Positions 14,816 to 26,281 of a DNA stretch of 64,000 bases are shown one piece after another. The position numbers were made by a program, and so were the translations under genes. This DNA comes from Channallabes apus (lineage: Eukaryota; Chordata; Actinopteri; Siluriformes; Clariidae): positions 24,142,142-24,206,141 of the forward strand of contig CM060121.1 of the NCBI GenBank assembly GCA_030522415.1, in the 5' to 3' direction. The notes below the pieces were generated by a model, which was not told where the DNA came from, did not search any database, and worked only from the letters and a program-made list of their open reading frames with translations. Within the stretch, counting starts at the first letter, position 1. Every line of letters begins with the position of its first letter.

Positions 14816-15197
14816 GATGTCTAGCTTTTGAGGTGCTTTTGGTCTACTTCTCTGTGTCAGGTAGCTCCTATTTAAGTGATTTCTTGATTGAAACAGGTGT
14901 GGCAGTAATCAGGCCTGGGAGTGACTACAGAAATTGAACTCAGGTGTGATAAACCACAGTTACGTTATTTTTTAACAAGGGGGGCAATCACTTTTTCACA
15001 CAGGGCCATGTAGATTTGGAGATTTTTTTTCTCCCTTAATAACGTAAATCTTCATTTAAAAACTGCATTTTGTGTTCAATTATGTTATCTTTGACTAATA
15101 GTTAATGGTTTTTGATCAGCAGAAACATTTAAGTGTGACAAATATGCAAAAGAATAAGAAATCAGGAAGGGGGCAAATAGTTTTTCACACCACTGTA

Positions 15198-16055
15198 TCT
15201 ATCATGTCTGAAAGTCAGATTTTAAATCATGGCAAGTGTCAGATAATTTGCAGTGAAAATAAAAAATCTACATATAAATAAGAATTATAATAATAAAAAT
15301 ATTAATGTATTAAATACAGAAATTAAATAAAATTGAAGCAATAGCGCAACTAAAGGATTGATAAGTCTTATTGTTGAAGATTTTAAATGAAATGCTTACT
15401 GTACTATTTTTTCCCCTTTTTTTTGGAAATTCTGACTTTAAAGGAAATGTTTTTTCCATCATTAAACTAGAGTGGGAATGCAATTACCATAGATTTTCAT
15501 TATTTTATTATTATCAAACTTATCATTATTCAAATAAATGTAAGACAATAATGAAAAATATTTCAGCCCAAGACAGTGTCTGTCTATTTAGATTTGTAAG
15601 TGTGGCTAAATATAAATTAATTATTCCTTTCTGCTATTGGCAGTTGAAATTTCTTTTCCATCACACTTTTAATCACCAAGAATAACTATTCCTGCCAGTG
15701 AAACTTGTATGTATATACATGCGTGGGTGTTTCTAGCGTCATTCATCATGCACTGAAATTGTCACCCTCTTTCTAACAGAGATCTTTGCTGGACTTTACA
15801 AATATCATTCTGTATTCGTGAGTGTAACCGTGTGAGTGTAAGATGTTTGTGAATCACTATTTTTTTTTTCAATATTGTAACCAAAATATACTTACAATAA
15901 GTCACTCTGGTTAAAAAGTTTGTGCACACACATATACGCACATAGTCACACATCGTGTCACCACCACCTCGAAATCTTGCAATAGCAGGTTGGGGTTTCC
16001 ATGGGAACCAAAACAGATAATGGGCATATAGTTGAGCACATGCTGCAGGGTGTGT

Positions 16056-16111
<56 letters not shown>

Positions 16112-16596
16112 ATGTGTGTTTGAGTGTAAGTGAGATAAGTGAAATAGAAGGTGATTTCATGCTACGGTTTTGGGCATAGATTCCAGTATGCTAGACCCCA
16201 AAGTCCATTTGTGTAATGTGAACACTCCATATCATGCTTGGGCATGGATCAGTGAACTAGTTGAAAGGTAGTCTTGAGCAGACCACGACGTTCTTGGGCA
16301 TGGCTCTAATCAAATATGAAAGCCAACCGTATCTAAACACAGAAGTGGATTGTTGTTTAGAACATGATGCCATCAATACCATGTGCCTTCTCCAAAACCA
16401 TAGCAATAAACTGGTGGATGATCAGTCACATCACTGATGTATTAGTATCTCTGCTGAAGAAAGATTGAACCTCTGATACGAATAAACTATTTTTATTTTA
16501 TTCTTTTTTTTTTTCACCAACCAAGTGTGTTTCATAGAGTAGGAAAAAGTGCAGAACTTATGAAGCCTGACTTTACAAATGAACCATTCTTTCCAT
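15198..16596. other. intergenic sequence with (GT)n
   Basis: It holds the GT microsatellite and otherwise unassigned sequence. Confidence 0.5.
16062..16108. repeat. (GT)n microsatellite
   Basis: About 23 GT units. Confidence 0.95.
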
Positions 16597-17095
16597 GTAC
16601 AGCATTTGGCCAAAAGAATGTGGACAATCAATCCCATGAGTATGCCATACCCAAACTGTGGCCACATAGTAGTGAGAACATATAGTACTGTCTTTATAGA
16701 TGTCTTTGTATTCTGTAGATTTATAATTTCCCTTTACTGGAACTAAAGTGACCAAACGTGTTCCAACATGAGATCACTCCTGTACACAATACAAAGCCAT
16801 GAAGACATAGTGAGGTTGATTTGGAAGAACTTAGCGACCCAAGACCTGACCTCAACCCCACTGGACACCTCTGGGATGAATTGGAATGCTGACTGCACAC
16901 CAGGCTATCTCACTTGACATCGGTGCCTGACCTCAGTAATGCTCTTGTGAATGAAAGAGCAATGCTAGATCCATGCTCCAATTTTTCCATTATCCTGGAG
17001 TTTATTATGACAGCAAAGTGGGGACCGAACCTGTGTTAAAGCCCATGGTACTGGAATGAACACATTTGGGTGTGATTAGTAGATGTCCACATACT
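16597..17095 (+). mobile_element. non-autonomous Tc1 derivative, ~0.5 kb
   Basis: The inverted ends are ATTTGGCCAAAAGAATGTGG and GTCCACATACT. The interior retains a decayed DLTSTPLDTSGMNWN segment, an out-of-frame relic of the transposase C-terminal region. Confidence 0.65.
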
Positions 17096-17111
17096 GTACA
17101 GATTTTAAAAT

Positions 17112-17400
17112 ATATTCAGTTCAGTTCAATTAAATTTTATTTGTGTAGCGCTATTAACAATTTTTATTGTCGCAAAGCAGCTTTACACAATCAAAATAAT
17201 TATTTAAGTTTGTATGGAATGTTAATGTGTATGAATCAAAACAGTCAGATAGTCCCTGATGAGCAAGCCAATGGCGATAGTGACAAGGAAAAACTCCCTG
17301 AGATGGTAATAGGAAGAAACCTTGAGAGGAACCAGACTCAATAGGGAACCCATCCTCATCTGGGTGAAACAGATAGCAGGAAATGATCTGCATTTATACA
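17112..17400 (+). repeat. interspersed repeat, 'ttttatttgtgtagcgc' type
   Basis: The order of blocks is TTTATTTGTGTAGCGCTATT, GCAAAGCAGCTTTACAC, GATGAGCAAGCCAATGGCGA and ACCTTGAGAGGAACCAGACT. A fragment of the second half recurs at 49575-49690. It is typical of fish genomes; the class is uncertain. Confidence 0.6.
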
Positions 17401-18254
17401 GTGTGTTTGGTGGCAGGCAGTTCAGCTATAATAGTTGATGTTAATTGATGTTAGTATGGAGTTCAGGTAGTTATATAAAATGGTAACAGGGGCCAGAGCA
17501 TACCAAGACCACATAAACACATTTGTCAAGAGAAGGGGGAATACAGGCATGGTGTAATTGCAGATGGTAACAAAATTGGAAGAAAAAAAAAACATGCATA
17601 AAAAAATGTAGATACAACCACAACAATAGCACAAACCAGGAACCTCAACAGATGTGAGTTAAGAGACCTAGTGCATGACATGCAGCTTAAATAATACTAC
17701 TAATGTAATTACCCTCGTCAAAATAAGTGTCAACCCAAGTCAAAAAGTGTCCCCTATGCACAACACATAAAGAGGTTTAGGGGCGCAGAGCACCCTCCAG
17801 ACATTACCCCTGACAACATTTGTCATGGTTTTAAATTCTTGAGTGATTTGATCAAATCTTGTGTCTTATTTTTATTTGACTTGTATAACCCATGTGGCTG
17901 CTCCTCTACTCAGATTCAGTGGTATATTAACTCACAATATAAGGTAAACAATGTTATTCCTGGATTTTAGCAAACTCGAAGCTGAGCTCACAAGAGAATA
18001 AACACCATGGGCTTGGTACCCAATGAATCATAAAATATTCACTATACTGTATATGCAGCCTTAAAAAAAAATCATATTTGTTGACTGTACAGTATATATA
18101 ACTCCAATTGGTTGTTTGGTTTGTCACTCTGGAGGCAAAGCTACAAACTCTGTAAAACCTCTGTAAAAATGTCTCACTTTCCAAGTAGAACCTCTTACAA
18201 AGGTAGATCCACTAACTATGCAAATAACCCTTATTTTTAAGAGTGTATTAAGTA

Positions 18255-18690
18255 AATACAGAGTTCTGTCTTTGAAACCTACATTACACTTCAATATGGA
18301 GTTGGTCTCCCATTTGCAGCTATAACAGCTTCCACTTTTCTTGGAAGTCTGTCCACAAGATTTTGGAGTGTTTCTGTTGGAATTTCTGCCCCTTTATTCT
18401 GTATAGCATTCATGTGATCAGGCACTGATTTTGGACAAGAAACCCTGGCTTGCATTCTCCGTTCCAGTTCCTCCCAAGGGTGCACAATGGGGTTGAGGTC
18501 AGGGCTCTGTGCAGGCCAGTCAAGTTCTTCCACTGAACTCATCAAACCATGTCCTTTATATGTCCAAGATGTCTTGGTCTGCTGAAGCAATAAAATTGTT
18601 CTTTACTGGGGATAAGGGTCCTGATTGAAACACCCGAATTCAATAATTAACAGGTTTGGCCAAATACTTTTGTTGACAGAGTGTGTGTAC
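18255..18690 (-). mobile_element. Tc1-like fragment with transposase C-terminus
   Basis: The minus-strand frame 18590-18291 reads LDWPAQSPDLNPIVHPWEEL and ends VIAANGRPTPY, the Tc1 catalytic-Glu region and C-terminus. Here the Glu is replaced by Val. A WTYKGHGL junction upstream shows a large internal deletion. Confidence 0.75.
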
Positions 18691-19112
18691 AGTATACATA
18701 CAGTTTTGTTTACTTTTGAAAAAAATAAAAATAATAAAGTGGTGTAGTTTTATGGCAGTATGTTCATAAAATATAATATAAATAATGTGTTTAAATTTGG
18801 TGTATTTCAGCGGAATTGGGGTGAAACGTTTTAGCAGTATTTTCTTCCTACATTAACTAACTTTACTTAAAAATGACTCTTTTACAGCTTTGTTAATGTG
18901 GCGAAATGGAGGCAAGCAGTGCTGCACCTGTGAAAGCAGAACAACATGCCATTTCTTAACTCTTGGGATATGACAGTTATAATGACAACTCCATTTATAA
19001 TTACTGCCAATTATGTTCCATGATGCTGCATAGTATTTATACAGGACCATGCATATATCATAAAATGTTATCATAAAACTTGTTGAGAAATGCCTTAATT
19101 TCTGTGAAACTC

Positions 19113-19147
<35 letters not shown>

Positions 19148-19612
19148 GAAAAAAAAATCTGAAATATAAGCAAGAATAAATATTATTTATCCAACAGAGC
19201 ATCTTTTTTCAGGTATATTTATTGTTGCCAGGCCAGATACTTTTTTACCCTCATTACAGACTAGATCCCAAATAAAAGAAAACAGTCCTTGTATACTGTA
19301 ATTTGAAGCAAATCACCAGACAGTTATTGGCCTTATTGGTTTATTGAGTAGCGAAAAATAAGCACATTCTTTAAGCTTAATTGAATTCTGAGCCTATGGT
19401 TATCATTAAATATCACAATATTGAGTTAAAATGTATCATTATTGCCAATCTGTGCACAAGTGTACTTAAATTGGGCCTCATTTCACAGTTGATAAGAATG
19501 CATGCTTTCCATTCAGTGACATAGAGGACATCCTGACAAGAAAACTGCTGTAAACACTGATGCTTAAACCATTTTAGTTTGTATCATGTTTTTATTTTTT
19601 TTGCATGTTCGT

Positions 19613-19646
<34 letters not shown>

Positions 19647-19969
19647 CCACATTGTCTTGCTGTAATCACGCTTCAAAATGTCAAATTAACATAAAAATCA
19701 CACTTTTTACATCAGAATTGCCTAGGCTACAGAAGACGGTGGAACTTTAACTTCTATGTGAAAAACAGAACAATAGAAATATACACATAAAAAAAGACTA
19801 CAACATGTGTTAGTCAGATGTTAGTCAGATGTTGCCAATAACAGTCATTTTCTTTGCTATAATACAAAGTTGTTGGTTTTTTTGCAGTATACTATACAAT
19901 ATGACAGACCCAAAGGCAAAATTACAGCTTTCAAAAGCCCATTTAAATTTAAAATGCTTTGTTGAATGT

Positions 19970-20301
19970 GGCACGGTGGCTTAGTGGTTAGCACTGTCAC
20001 CTTGCACCTCCAGGGCCTGTGCTTGATTCCCGTGTTGGGTCTATGTGCATGGAGTTTGCATGTTTTCCCATGCATGTTGGGTTTCCTCCGGGATTCTCCG
20101 GTTTCCTCCCACTGTCCAAAAACATTCAGATTAGACAAAGTGGCGTTCCCAAATTGCATTTGAATGCAATTTGGGCATGTGTGCATGTGAATGTTGACCA
20201 GAGGTCCTACCAAGGTTGTACAAATGGGAATAAATACAATGGTCACCACTGGCCGCCGTGGTCCCTAGTTGGACTCCAGTTGTTTCTAGATGGATGGATG
20301 G
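19970..20301 (+). mobile_element. SINE variant with GATG tail
   Basis: The head GGCACGGTGGCTTAGTGGTT and box B-like region are present. The 3' end differs from the other copies: GTCCCTAGTTGGACTCCAG then GATGGATGGATGG. The same variant 3' end appears at 2100-2220 and 3450-3487. Confidence 0.7.
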
Positions 20302-20829
20302 AACACTTTTTTATTTTTACATTTTTTTAATTTTCAAAGTTTAACTTAGATTTGAATGTATTTACAATCAGTCCAATGTCTTACTACTCCAGTAAAATAG
20401 GCACATATGACACTCTGACTGTCTTATCCCCCCTCTGATGATGTCTGCTCTGTAATGAATAATGAATAGGTTCTAAATAACTAAAGCATTAATATCATAT
20501 TAATGTGCTACTTACTCTCAGTGAATGGAGGCACATTAAGGTTCCACTAAGAGGCGTGAGAGAGATGAGATTTTAAGTGTCATAAAATATCTATGATAAT
20601 CTTAATTATGCAGTAGTGAAATGTGGGTGGGCAGCACAGGGGCACACCAGGTAGCCATTCCTCATCACGACTTTGGGGTCCCCAGTTCATTGTTGAACTC
20701 GAATGACTGTCTCTACAAAGTTATATTGGGTTTCCTCTGGGCTTTCCAGTTTCTTTCCATTTCCAAAAGCCCTAAAAATTCCAGATACATCGAAGCGGTT
20801 CCTGAAGATGGATGGATGAAATATCTGTC

Positions 20830-22145
20830 AATTTTGCTTTAGATAAAGAACGCAAAGGAGAGATGCCGTATATGAATAAATGTGACAAGTAGAAAAAGTG
20901 GACTTTACAAATTCTCCATAACTAAATAAAGGAAGCTTGGCATGGTTGTCTATTTCACAGAAAGTTAGAGCAAGTGTGCCTACTTCCAAAGCACCCACAC
21001 AGCCTTCAGAGGACTGGAGATACAGGGGCTCTTTCCCTGAACGTAAAGCCTTCTAACTCAGCGAGGAAGGCTAAGATTTTGTATAATTGCAGGCTATCTA
21101 ACAGAATGAATGTTGACTCAATACAACAAGCAACACTCTCAGTCAGCATTGTCCAAATGCATCTTCCTGGTTTCTCTTCAAGAGCACAGCAATGCAGCCA
21201 TGATGAATTACCTTACTCTACCGCTTTCTCCCTTCTCATCAGTTTAAATGCACTCATATATCTTTACTGCATAATTATGATAACTATAGATATTTTATGA
21301 CACTTCAAATCTCATAATCTCATCCTTTCCCCTCCCTTTCACTCCCTCGCTCTCTGGTGCCCACACAGTGACTGGGCTTTTAAAAATAGCGGCGAACCTT
21401 CCAGCCTGTGGCGCGTGCCTTGATTAATTACTATGTGTGTGTTGCTGTGTGTGATGGTGGGATCGGTGTGTGTGTGGGTTAGAATGAGAAAGAGAGAGGG
21501 AGAGAGAGAGATAGAGATAGAACGAGAGAGAGATTGTTAGGTGGATGAGAATCAGATGCCTACAGTGGCATTTAAGCAGAAAACACATTAAGAAACCAAA
21601 GAGCATAACAAAAACGACAACAAAAATAAATAATGAAATTGCCCTTTGTTGGTTGTACAATCAGAAGTGGAAAGTAATAAATTCTCTTTACAGTGTGTAT
21701 GTGCATATCTCAGTGTAATAGTACATTTCAGTTATAATACTTTTCTTTATGTGTGTATTTATTATTTACATTTTTTATTTATGTATTTATTCATATTTCT
21801 ATTTTTATTTATGATTTGGAAACTTTGCAATCATTTCATTTTGAACACCACAAACGCTTTTAACTCCAAAAAACAAACAAACAGGAAACAAAACAAATCA
21901 CACTATATGGGCAAATTTTAATTAACTCTATTTTGAGAAAAAAAAATAAGCTAAAGTAGTATTCTTTTGGAAATATGTTTAGGTAAGTCAATAGATATTT
22001 GAGTAAGTAAAATACACTAGCTAGAGATTCTAATGGTTTACATTATGGAAGCAAAAGAGTAAATTTTTCATAAAGATGTTTTTTGAATGTTGTGCAATGA
22101 TACTCTGTTGTATTAAAGGTCTTCAGTATAGAAAATGCTCAAGAT
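20830..22145. other. region upstream of prr29 with a GC-rich patch
   Basis: It is mostly unassigned. At 21360-21425 a GC-richer patch carries TTAAAAATAG (21380-21389), a good MEF2-type site, followed by GGCGAACC and GTGGCGCGTGCC. A GA-rich tract follows at 21487-21535. Confidence 0.4.
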
Positions 22146-22450
22146 TTACATTTATGGCATTATGACATATGCCCTTATCCAGAACGATTTACTTAAAAAA
22201 AATCTCATAATTCAATATCACCATCCAAAGCATAGTCCAATGCTTTAACTAAGCTACTGAAAACCCAACAATGTTAGCTGCCCAGGCAATGTTTCATTTC
22301 TTTATATAGTGTTGATGTTTACAGCACATACAAGTAGTTTTGGTAACATAATTGTAAAAGAAAAGAAAAAAACCTTCGCCGCTCAGATATAAACCCTTTT
22401 CTGATGTATTCTGTCAATTGTAGGTGTACAAAAAAGTCATTTGTGAAGTA

Positions 22451-23266
22451 TACTCAGCAAAAAAAGAAACCTTTTTTCAGGACTGTGTATTTCAACAATA
22501 ATGTTGTAAAAATCCAAATAACTTTACAGATCTTCATTGTAAAGGGTTTAAACAATGTTTTCCATGCATGTTCAATTAACCATAATCAATTAATTAACAT
22601 GTACCTGTGGAATGGTCGTTAAGACCTTAACAGCTTACAGAAAGTAGGCATTTAAGGTCACAGTTCTAAAAACGCAGGACACTAAAGAGACTTGTCTACC
22701 GACTGTGAAAAACACCCAAAGAAAGATGCCCAGGGTCCCTGCTCATCTGCGTGAACGTGCATTAGGCATGCTGCAGGGAGGCATGAGGACTGCTGATGTG
22801 GCTAGGGCAATAAATCGCCATGTATGCACTGTGAGACGCCTAGACAGCGCTACAGGGAGACAGGAAGGACAGCTGATCATCCTCGCAGTGGAAGACCATG
22901 TGTAACAACACCTGCACAGGATGGGTACATCCGAATATCACACCTGCGTGACAGGTACAGGATGGCCACAACAACTGCCCGAGTCACACCAGGAACACAC
23001 AATCCCTCCATCTCACAGCAAGAACTGACGAATCTGGTCCAGTCCATGAGGAGGAGATGCACTGCAGTACTTCAAGCAGCTGGTGGCCACCAGATACTGA
23101 CTGGTACTTTTGATTTTGAGCCTCCCTTCATTCAGGGACACATTGTGGAACATTTTTAATTTATGTCTTATGGTGTTGACTCTTTTAGTGTTCATACAAA
23201 TATTTACACATTAAGTTTACTGAAAGTAAAAACAGTTGAAAGTCAGAGGACGTTTCTTTTTTTGCA
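22451..23266 (+). mobile_element. internally deleted Tc1-like element
   Basis: The ends share AAAAAAAGAAAC inverted repeats (22458 and 23250-23263). The first part encodes the paired-like DNA-binding domain (MPRVPAHLRERALGMLQGG..., 22726 onward), frameshifted near 22850 and continuing with ETGRTADHPRSGRPCVTTP. The catalytic domain is missing and the 3' end follows directly. At 0.8 kb it is half of full length. Confidence 0.8.
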
Positions 23267-23689
23267 TACAGAACATACAGTACATACAGAAGTTTTTTTT
23301 TTTTTTTAATCCAGCTTGTTTATTCTTACTTCTACGCAAGTCAGGTATTTATTACTCTTTGTCAGCCTGTTTTCCAACACTGGTATAAACCAAGAAAAAG
23401 AAGTTTATTAATGAAACATCATCCTGGACTGACCTGTAATATATAATAATAGCATTACTTTACATGGGTTAGCCTAACATTTGACAAATGCTTTTTTCCA
23501 GAGTATCTTACAATTTTATTTCATTATATTGTACATCTAAGCAGTTCAGTGTTAAGGGCCTGACTTCCCATAACATTAACACCATTAACATTCCATTAAC
23601 AAATTTAAATTGATTATCAATTATATACTGTACTGTATAAGTAAACTGGCACTCATGTCTGCGGGAACAAAAGACTAGCACAAAAAAAG

Positions 23690-24060
23690 TCAATGCTGGC
23701 TACAATAGAAAGGCACCAGAACACCACAATCTGCCCACAGACCCCACATGCAAAGAACCCATGACTGTGAAACAACCTCCACAAAGTCCCCAGTTCTTAA
23801 TCTGACTGAGCCCCCATGGGATGCACCAGAAAAACTAGTCTGATCAACAGAGGTCCCACCCCACCACCCACAGCACCAAAAGAATCTGCTGCCTGTCCTA
23901 GTTCCAGACACCAGAGCACACCCCCAGAGGTCTTGTGGAGTCATGGCCCAAGGGACCAGAGCTACTCAAGTGGCACATGGGCAACCTACACAACCTACAC
24001 TGGGCACACTTTTTTTGTGTTGTAATATTACAGTATGGGTGATCAGTTTATAGGCCAGCT
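23690..24060 (+). mobile_element. Tc1-derived remnant
   Basis: It shares atagaaaggcaccagaacac, a catgcaaagaaccca block and gatgcaccagaaaaac with 61915-62200. These are fragments of a Tc1-like transposase region joined by internal deletions, ending near a TGATCA-containing tip. Confidence 0.55.
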
Positions 24061-24631
24061 CAATTGACATCTAAAGAGATCTTATACAGTAGCTTAACTT
24101 TATAGATTGACCTCAAATGCTAAATTCCGTTTGGTCTTAACAGGATTGAATATTTTAGATTTGGATGGTGACTGGATTTTTCCAAGCCAGTCGTGAGTTT
24201 AAATTCTTTGTTTTTAGACTTTTTTTTGTACAATTAAGGTGGTACGTTGACAAATAATAGAAGCTCAGACACCCCACCATTGTCAAAGAAGAAAGGGAAA
24301 GAGAAATAAAAATTTATTAACACATACACTGCCACCCACACGTTAAATTCCCCAATGTTAAATGAACTCCTACAGTGTTTATATACAGTAAGTCCATCTG
24401 GACACAAATGTGCACTGTGGGTGTAAATTCAACCTTCAGTTTTTTTTTAATGTGCATATGTTAAGCTATTTTTATGTAAAGTAATTCATGGGACACCTAT
24501 CACACGTTTCCTTTGTTCCTACGTCCATAGTGCGGATGAAAGCTGAGTTTGTTTGTGTCCCTGCTCCAAGGCAACGTAACACACACAGAGGTGTATCTGC
24601 ACAAATTGGAGCTGAACTGCAGTAAATAAGC

Positions 24632-24694
24632 ATGGAACAGTCAGCACAGATCCAACAGGATGATTTCTCACACTTTCAACTCATTCAACAACCG
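24632..24694 (+). CDS. prr29: prr29 exon 1 (coding part)
   Basis: This exon has 21 codons beginning ATGGAACAGTCAGC and ends in phase 0 at CCG before the donor GTGAGG. The peptide is Gln-rich and flows into the Gln/Pro-rich start of exon 2. A first exon of this size was chosen because it has the only nearby upstream ATG with a good donor and matching phase. The alternatives are a start within exon 2 (ATG at 26836) or an unspliced upstream ATG. Confidence 0.6.
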
Positions 24695-24973
24695 GTGAGG
24701 CTTTGATGAGTAAGAATCTACCAGCTGAGAGTTTTTATGCATCTGGAAAACATGTGATGGATTACAGAGACTGAAATAATAGATGAACACATCATGACTT
24801 AAGTAAGGTACAGAACATGAACAAATCCCTAGTGATGAATAACTAAAAATTTTGTGTAAGTTTCATAATGCATGTTTATATCTTTCCTTTAGCTTTACTG
24901 TAGCTACAGAATAATGTGTTGTACTGTATAATAAATAATTGAATACGAAATGTCAGTAAATAACAACAACAGC

Positions 24974-25013
<40 letters not shown>

Positions 25014-25468
25014 TATTGGTCACATGTACCTTACAGCACAGTGAATAAATCTTTTCACATATCCCAGTTAAGAAGCTGGGGTCAGAGAGCAGATTCGTTC
25101 AGGCTACAACGCTCTTGGAGTATATCGGGTTAAGGGCCTTGCTCAAGGGCTCAACAGTGGCAGTGCTAGGGCTTGAACCCCACCTACTGTATATGGTATG
25201 GGATTTCAATTAATATTTGTTTTAGCCCAATTAGATAAATTCTTTGCTTAAGCAACTTACATGGCAAGCCTTACATTTTAATGATTAGTTTAGATTTAGA
25301 TTTTAAGCAGTTTTAAAAACTGCGTTTTCCTCATTTTCACTAGTGCCATGGATCCTGAATTGATGAGATGCATTTATTTTGAATTTAACTTGAGGAGATT
25401 AAAAAAAATTTGTCCATACAGCACATGCCATTAATTTGATCAGACACTAGACAGGGTGAACAACAGCC

Positions 25469-25515
<47 letters not shown>

Positions 25516-26248
25516 CTGTCTGACGACATGAACGTCACTGTTAAAAAAAGGACTGCATCAAATAAAGAAAATAACTACAGAGTTTGCTGAAATTACCACA
25601 TTTTGGTTCAATACTGTCCAATGCATTATTAATACAGTACATGGAAGAATATTAGTGAACCATCCACTTTGCAAAACAAGTATGGCATTAAATAAATGAC
25701 ACGTTTAGATACTTGCATAATGCAATGAGAACTCACAAGATTGGGAATAGACAGGTGTAGCCATAAGAAAATCATCCAATAGTGATTTTGTTTGGAAAAA
25801 GGCTTGAGTTTGCAATAGAAAAGGGGTTATGTGGTGTGATGAGTTCAGACTGACCCTACTCCAGCTTGATGGGTGCATGTGAGTGAGTGACTATGTATAT
25901 ATTGTTTTTGGACAGGCAGTTTATTGATACTGCTGTTCCCATAACCTCCAAAGTACACTTAAACCTTGGATTGCGAGCATAATTTGTTCTGGAAGTGTGG
26001 CTGTACTGTATATCAAAGCAAAGTTCCCCACAAGAAACAATGGAAACTCAGATGATGCATTCCACAACCCAAAAATATTCATATAAAAATAATTAATACA
26101 AAATATAAAGTAAAAAATATTTTAAAAATAACCTGCACTTTACCTTTGAAAATAATTGTGGCTGAAATAAGATGAGGGAGCAGGTGGGAAGGGGCTACTG
26201 TTTAGGATGACTTTCTCTCTGTCTCTCACACACACACACACACACAAA

Positions 26249-26281
<33 letters not shown>

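Larger units (their letters stand above)
13097..15195 (-). mobile_element. Tc1-like transposon copy 2, carrying a hAT-like MITE
   Basis: The element is bounded by TA at 13095-13096 and 15196-15197, with intact terminal CAGTGGTGTGAAAAAC inverted repeats on both ends. Subtracting the insert at 13204-13672 and its 8-bp duplication leaves about 1.62 kb. Better-preserved ends than copy 1 make it a good reference for the family. Confidence 0.94.
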
